Shown here piece after piece: positions 7,101-7,604 of a stretch of 7,604 nucleotides of DNA; positions within the stretch are counted from its first letter, which is position 1, and every line of letters starts with the position of its first letter. This DNA comes from Pseudomonadota bacterium (GTDB taxonomy: Bacteria; Pseudomonadota; Gammaproteobacteria; Enterobacterales; Enterobacteriaceae), in contig JAEYFY010000208.1 in the NCBI GenBank assembly GCA_023454395.1, positions 1 to 7,604 of the forward strand. The letters are read 5' to 3'. The translations under genes and the position numbers were made by a program. The notes under the pieces were generated by a model. That model saw only the letters and a program-made list of their open reading frames with translations, was not told where the DNA came from and ran no database searches.

Positions 7101-7584
7101 CAAAATGCTCTATTCCACTCTGAGTCACGGCACATTGTCTATCTCTAACAATACACCAATTGGCGAATTAACGGCTGCCACACCAAATGGTCGCTTTGCA
7201 TGGAAACCATTGTCAGATGGTATCAGCCCAACACAAGGCGCAGATAAACATGGTCCAACAGCAATCATCAAATCAATCAGTAAGATGAATGTTGAAACCA
7301 TGAATATCGGTATGGTTCATAACTTCAAATTCCTGAAAGGTTTGTTAGATACCAATGAAGGACGCCAAGGTTTAATTACCTTATTAAGAACGGCTTCAAT
7401 TCTGGGGAACGGCCAGATGCAATTTAGCTATGTTGATAATGAAGTACTGAAAAAAGCGCAATTAGAGCCTGAAAAATACCGCGATTTGATTGTTCGTGTT
7501 GCAGGTTACAGTGCTTACTTCGTTGAATTATGTAAAGAAGTTCAGGATGAAATTATCAGTCGTACTGTGATTGAGAAATTCTAA
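4156..7584 (+). CDS. cutC: Choline trimethylamine-lyase, long form with N-terminal extension
   Basis: The signature enzyme of the locus: a glycyl radical enzyme that cleaves choline to trimethylamine and acetaldehyde anaerobically. The radical glycine is G1117 in RVAGYSAY and the thiyl cysteine is C785 in GCVEP, with E787 beside it. Y504, D512, F691 and T798 are also present. Compared with the Desulfovibrio alaskensis numbering as I recall it (Y208, D216, F395, C489, E491, T502, G821, 846 residues), every one of these is offset by exactly 296. The GCVEP sequence with these residues separates CutC from glycerol/diol dehydratases and pyruvate formate-lyase. The chain is 1142 residues: an N-terminal extension (about 1-322), a linker (about 323-347), then the complete enzyme. 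The extension itself aligns with residues 354-734 of the enzyme. AGGAG at 4143-4147 supports the start. Activation needs a radical SAM partner (CutD), expected just downstream but outside the window. Confidence 0.97.
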   Translation: MAKYSLTPRVKMLAERLVSRNSSISTERATIFDSLDNSIAGVPQAIKPAQRFYEFIRHFPSYIAQDELIIGSQSSTPRGAIFHTEDEVRSDSIYRFLSINNSVASPDYMLVVNQGFLAIKAQLEDRIRSIGSAVNRSSMDEANFCKSAIYACDAALYFAQILSAKAENLAAMEGNPYRKAELLDSAAVLRKVPAKPAETFKEAVQVFYLLQLVLHLENGSYAINPMGFDKALYPFYQRDIDQGRLTQAQAYEIVESVWLKLAELSEVRATKEVDGYPMFDAMTQGVDINDPRISINELSEMLLSARANLSTLHSSLQVRLYNGRANSQPQYAAPSANFVAPSTDAGEFKVMEGLTPRLQRLRNRYLEARPSVSIYRALAFTEIVRNNPGLPPILLRAKAFRRACETAPILIQDEELIVGHPCGKARAGAFSPDIAWRWVRDELDTMSTRPQDPFQISEEDKKVIREEIVPFWEGRSLDEICEAQYREAGVWEFSGETFVSDLSYHQINGGGDTCPGYDVLLFTKGMNGIKADAQAKLAELSMENPADIDRIYFYKASIESCEGVIAYAHRIAEHARELASKESNPQRREELLTIAQVNENVPANPPKTLQEALQSIWTVESLFEVEENQTGLSLGRLDQYCFPMYENDIKSGRLTREQALEMMQAFIIKCAELMWMSSELGAKYFAGYQPFINLTIGGQKRSGGDACNDLTYLIMDAVRFVKVYQPSLACRIHNQSPQQYMEKIVDVVKAGMGFPACHFDDSHIKMMLRKGFDFEDARDYCLMGCVEPQKSGRIYQWTSTGYTQWPIAIEFVLNRGRMVLFDSYQGLDTGDLRDLRTYEDFDRAVKEQVAHIVRLSAIGTVISQRVHRDIAPKPLMSLLVEGCMEQGKDVTAGGAMVNHGPGLIFSGLATYVDSMAAIRKLVYEDKKYTLEQIRDALLANFEGHDELLRDCLNAPKFGNDDDVVDQYALDITEWTERECRKYKMLYSTLSHGTLSISNNTPIGELTAATPNGRFAWKPLSDGISPTQGADKHGPTAIIKSISKMNVETMNIGMVHNFKFLKGLLDTNEGRQGLITLLRTASILGNGQMQFSYVDNEVLKKAQLEPEKYRDLIVRVAGYSAYFVELCKEVQDEIISRTVIEKF
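4171..5121 (+). other. CutC N-terminal extension: degenerate copy of the glycyl radical enzyme N-half
   Basis: Residues 6-322 of CutC align to residues 354-734 of the same chain. Anchors: [23 protein letters not shown] at 65 with QDEELIVG at 412; NPYRKAELL at 175 with NPQRREELL at 584; [14 protein letters not shown] at 192 with [14 protein letters not shown] at 601; and [14 protein letters not shown] at 233 with [14 protein letters not shown] at 642. The offset shifts from 348 to 409, showing about 61 residues missing before the [11 protein letters not shown] region. The catalytic Y504 and D512 equivalents are lost ([10 protein letters not shown] at 99-108), and the Cys-loop and Gly-loop halves are absent, so this domain cannot be catalytic. 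A structural or encapsulation role is likely. Confidence 0.75.
5122..5196 (+). other. Low-complexity linker between CutC extension and catalytic domain
   Basis: Residues about 323-347 are rich in A, S, P, N and Q (for example [17 protein letters not shown]) and lie exactly between the end of the degenerate copy and the start of the full enzyme. This composition fits a flexible tether joining two separately folded domains. Confidence 0.6.
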
Positions 7585-7604
7585 TCATAGCCATAGGGAT
7601 GGCA
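7585..7604 (+). other. Tail after cutC, possible ribosome binding site of the next gene
   Basis: Twenty bases remain after the cutC stop. AGGGA at 7595-7599 could be the Shine-Dalgarno site of a gene starting just outside the window, and ATG 7599 is a less likely start because it overlaps this site. By family synteny the next gene would be cutD, the radical SAM activase, but nothing coding can be confirmed. Confidence 0.3.

Noticed and set aside
4156..7584. CutC as an assembly artefact joining two enzymes
   Set aside because: The frame is unbroken, the N-terminal part is a diverged rather than identical copy, and long-form CutC is a known variant, so a true gene is far more likely.
1..7604. 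CRISPR array, tRNA, insertion sequence or prophage features
   Set aside because: No regularly spaced repeats, tRNA-like cloverleaf, transposase or terminal inverted repeats are seen; almost all bases are coding in one operon.

Overview
This window carries the structural and enzymatic core of a choline-utilisation bacterial microcompartment operon of the long-CutC type (often called type II cut or GRM2). All seven genes are on the plus strand and closely spaced. The AT-leaning coding (many TTA, AAA and GAA codons), strong AGGAG-type ribosome binding sites and the gene order suggest a gamma-proteobacterium of the Proteus/Providencia group. That placement is inference; the window has no rRNA or housekeeping gene to fix the species.

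Layout: (1) 36-912, three tandem, nearly identical hexameric BMC shell genes (cmcA, cmcB, cmcC). (2) 986-2653, a CoA-acylating aldehyde dehydrogenase (cutF) with a long C-terminal linker and a terminal amphipathic helix typical of an encapsulation peptide. (3) 2680-2943, a pentameric vertex protein (cmcD). (4) 2951-4099, an iron-dependent alcohol dehydrogenase (cutO). (5) 4156-7584, choline trimethylamine-lyase (cutC), a glycyl radical enzyme of 1142 residues with a roughly 350-residue N-terminal extension. The window ends 20 bases after cutC. The activating enzyme (cutD), phosphotransacylase, other shell proteins and any regulator are not visible here and are expected outside the window.

How the parts work together: inside the protein shell CutC splits choline into trimethylamine and acetaldehyde. 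CutF oxidises acetaldehyde with NAD+ and CoA to acetyl-CoA, and CutO reduces acetaldehyde to ethanol, regenerating NAD+. The CmcA-C hexamers tile the facets and CmcD caps the vertices, which confines the toxic aldehyde.

The system is a known one. The points most worth a second look are: the CutC extension reads as a degenerate, internally shortened copy of the enzyme's own N-terminal half, with its catalytic positions lost; the CutF linker holds a repeated DDRF motif flanked by repeated VSACA segments; and the three shell paralogs keep almost the same protein while their synonymous codons have diverged. Three start codons are also better placed downstream of the longest reading frame (36, 986 and 2951).
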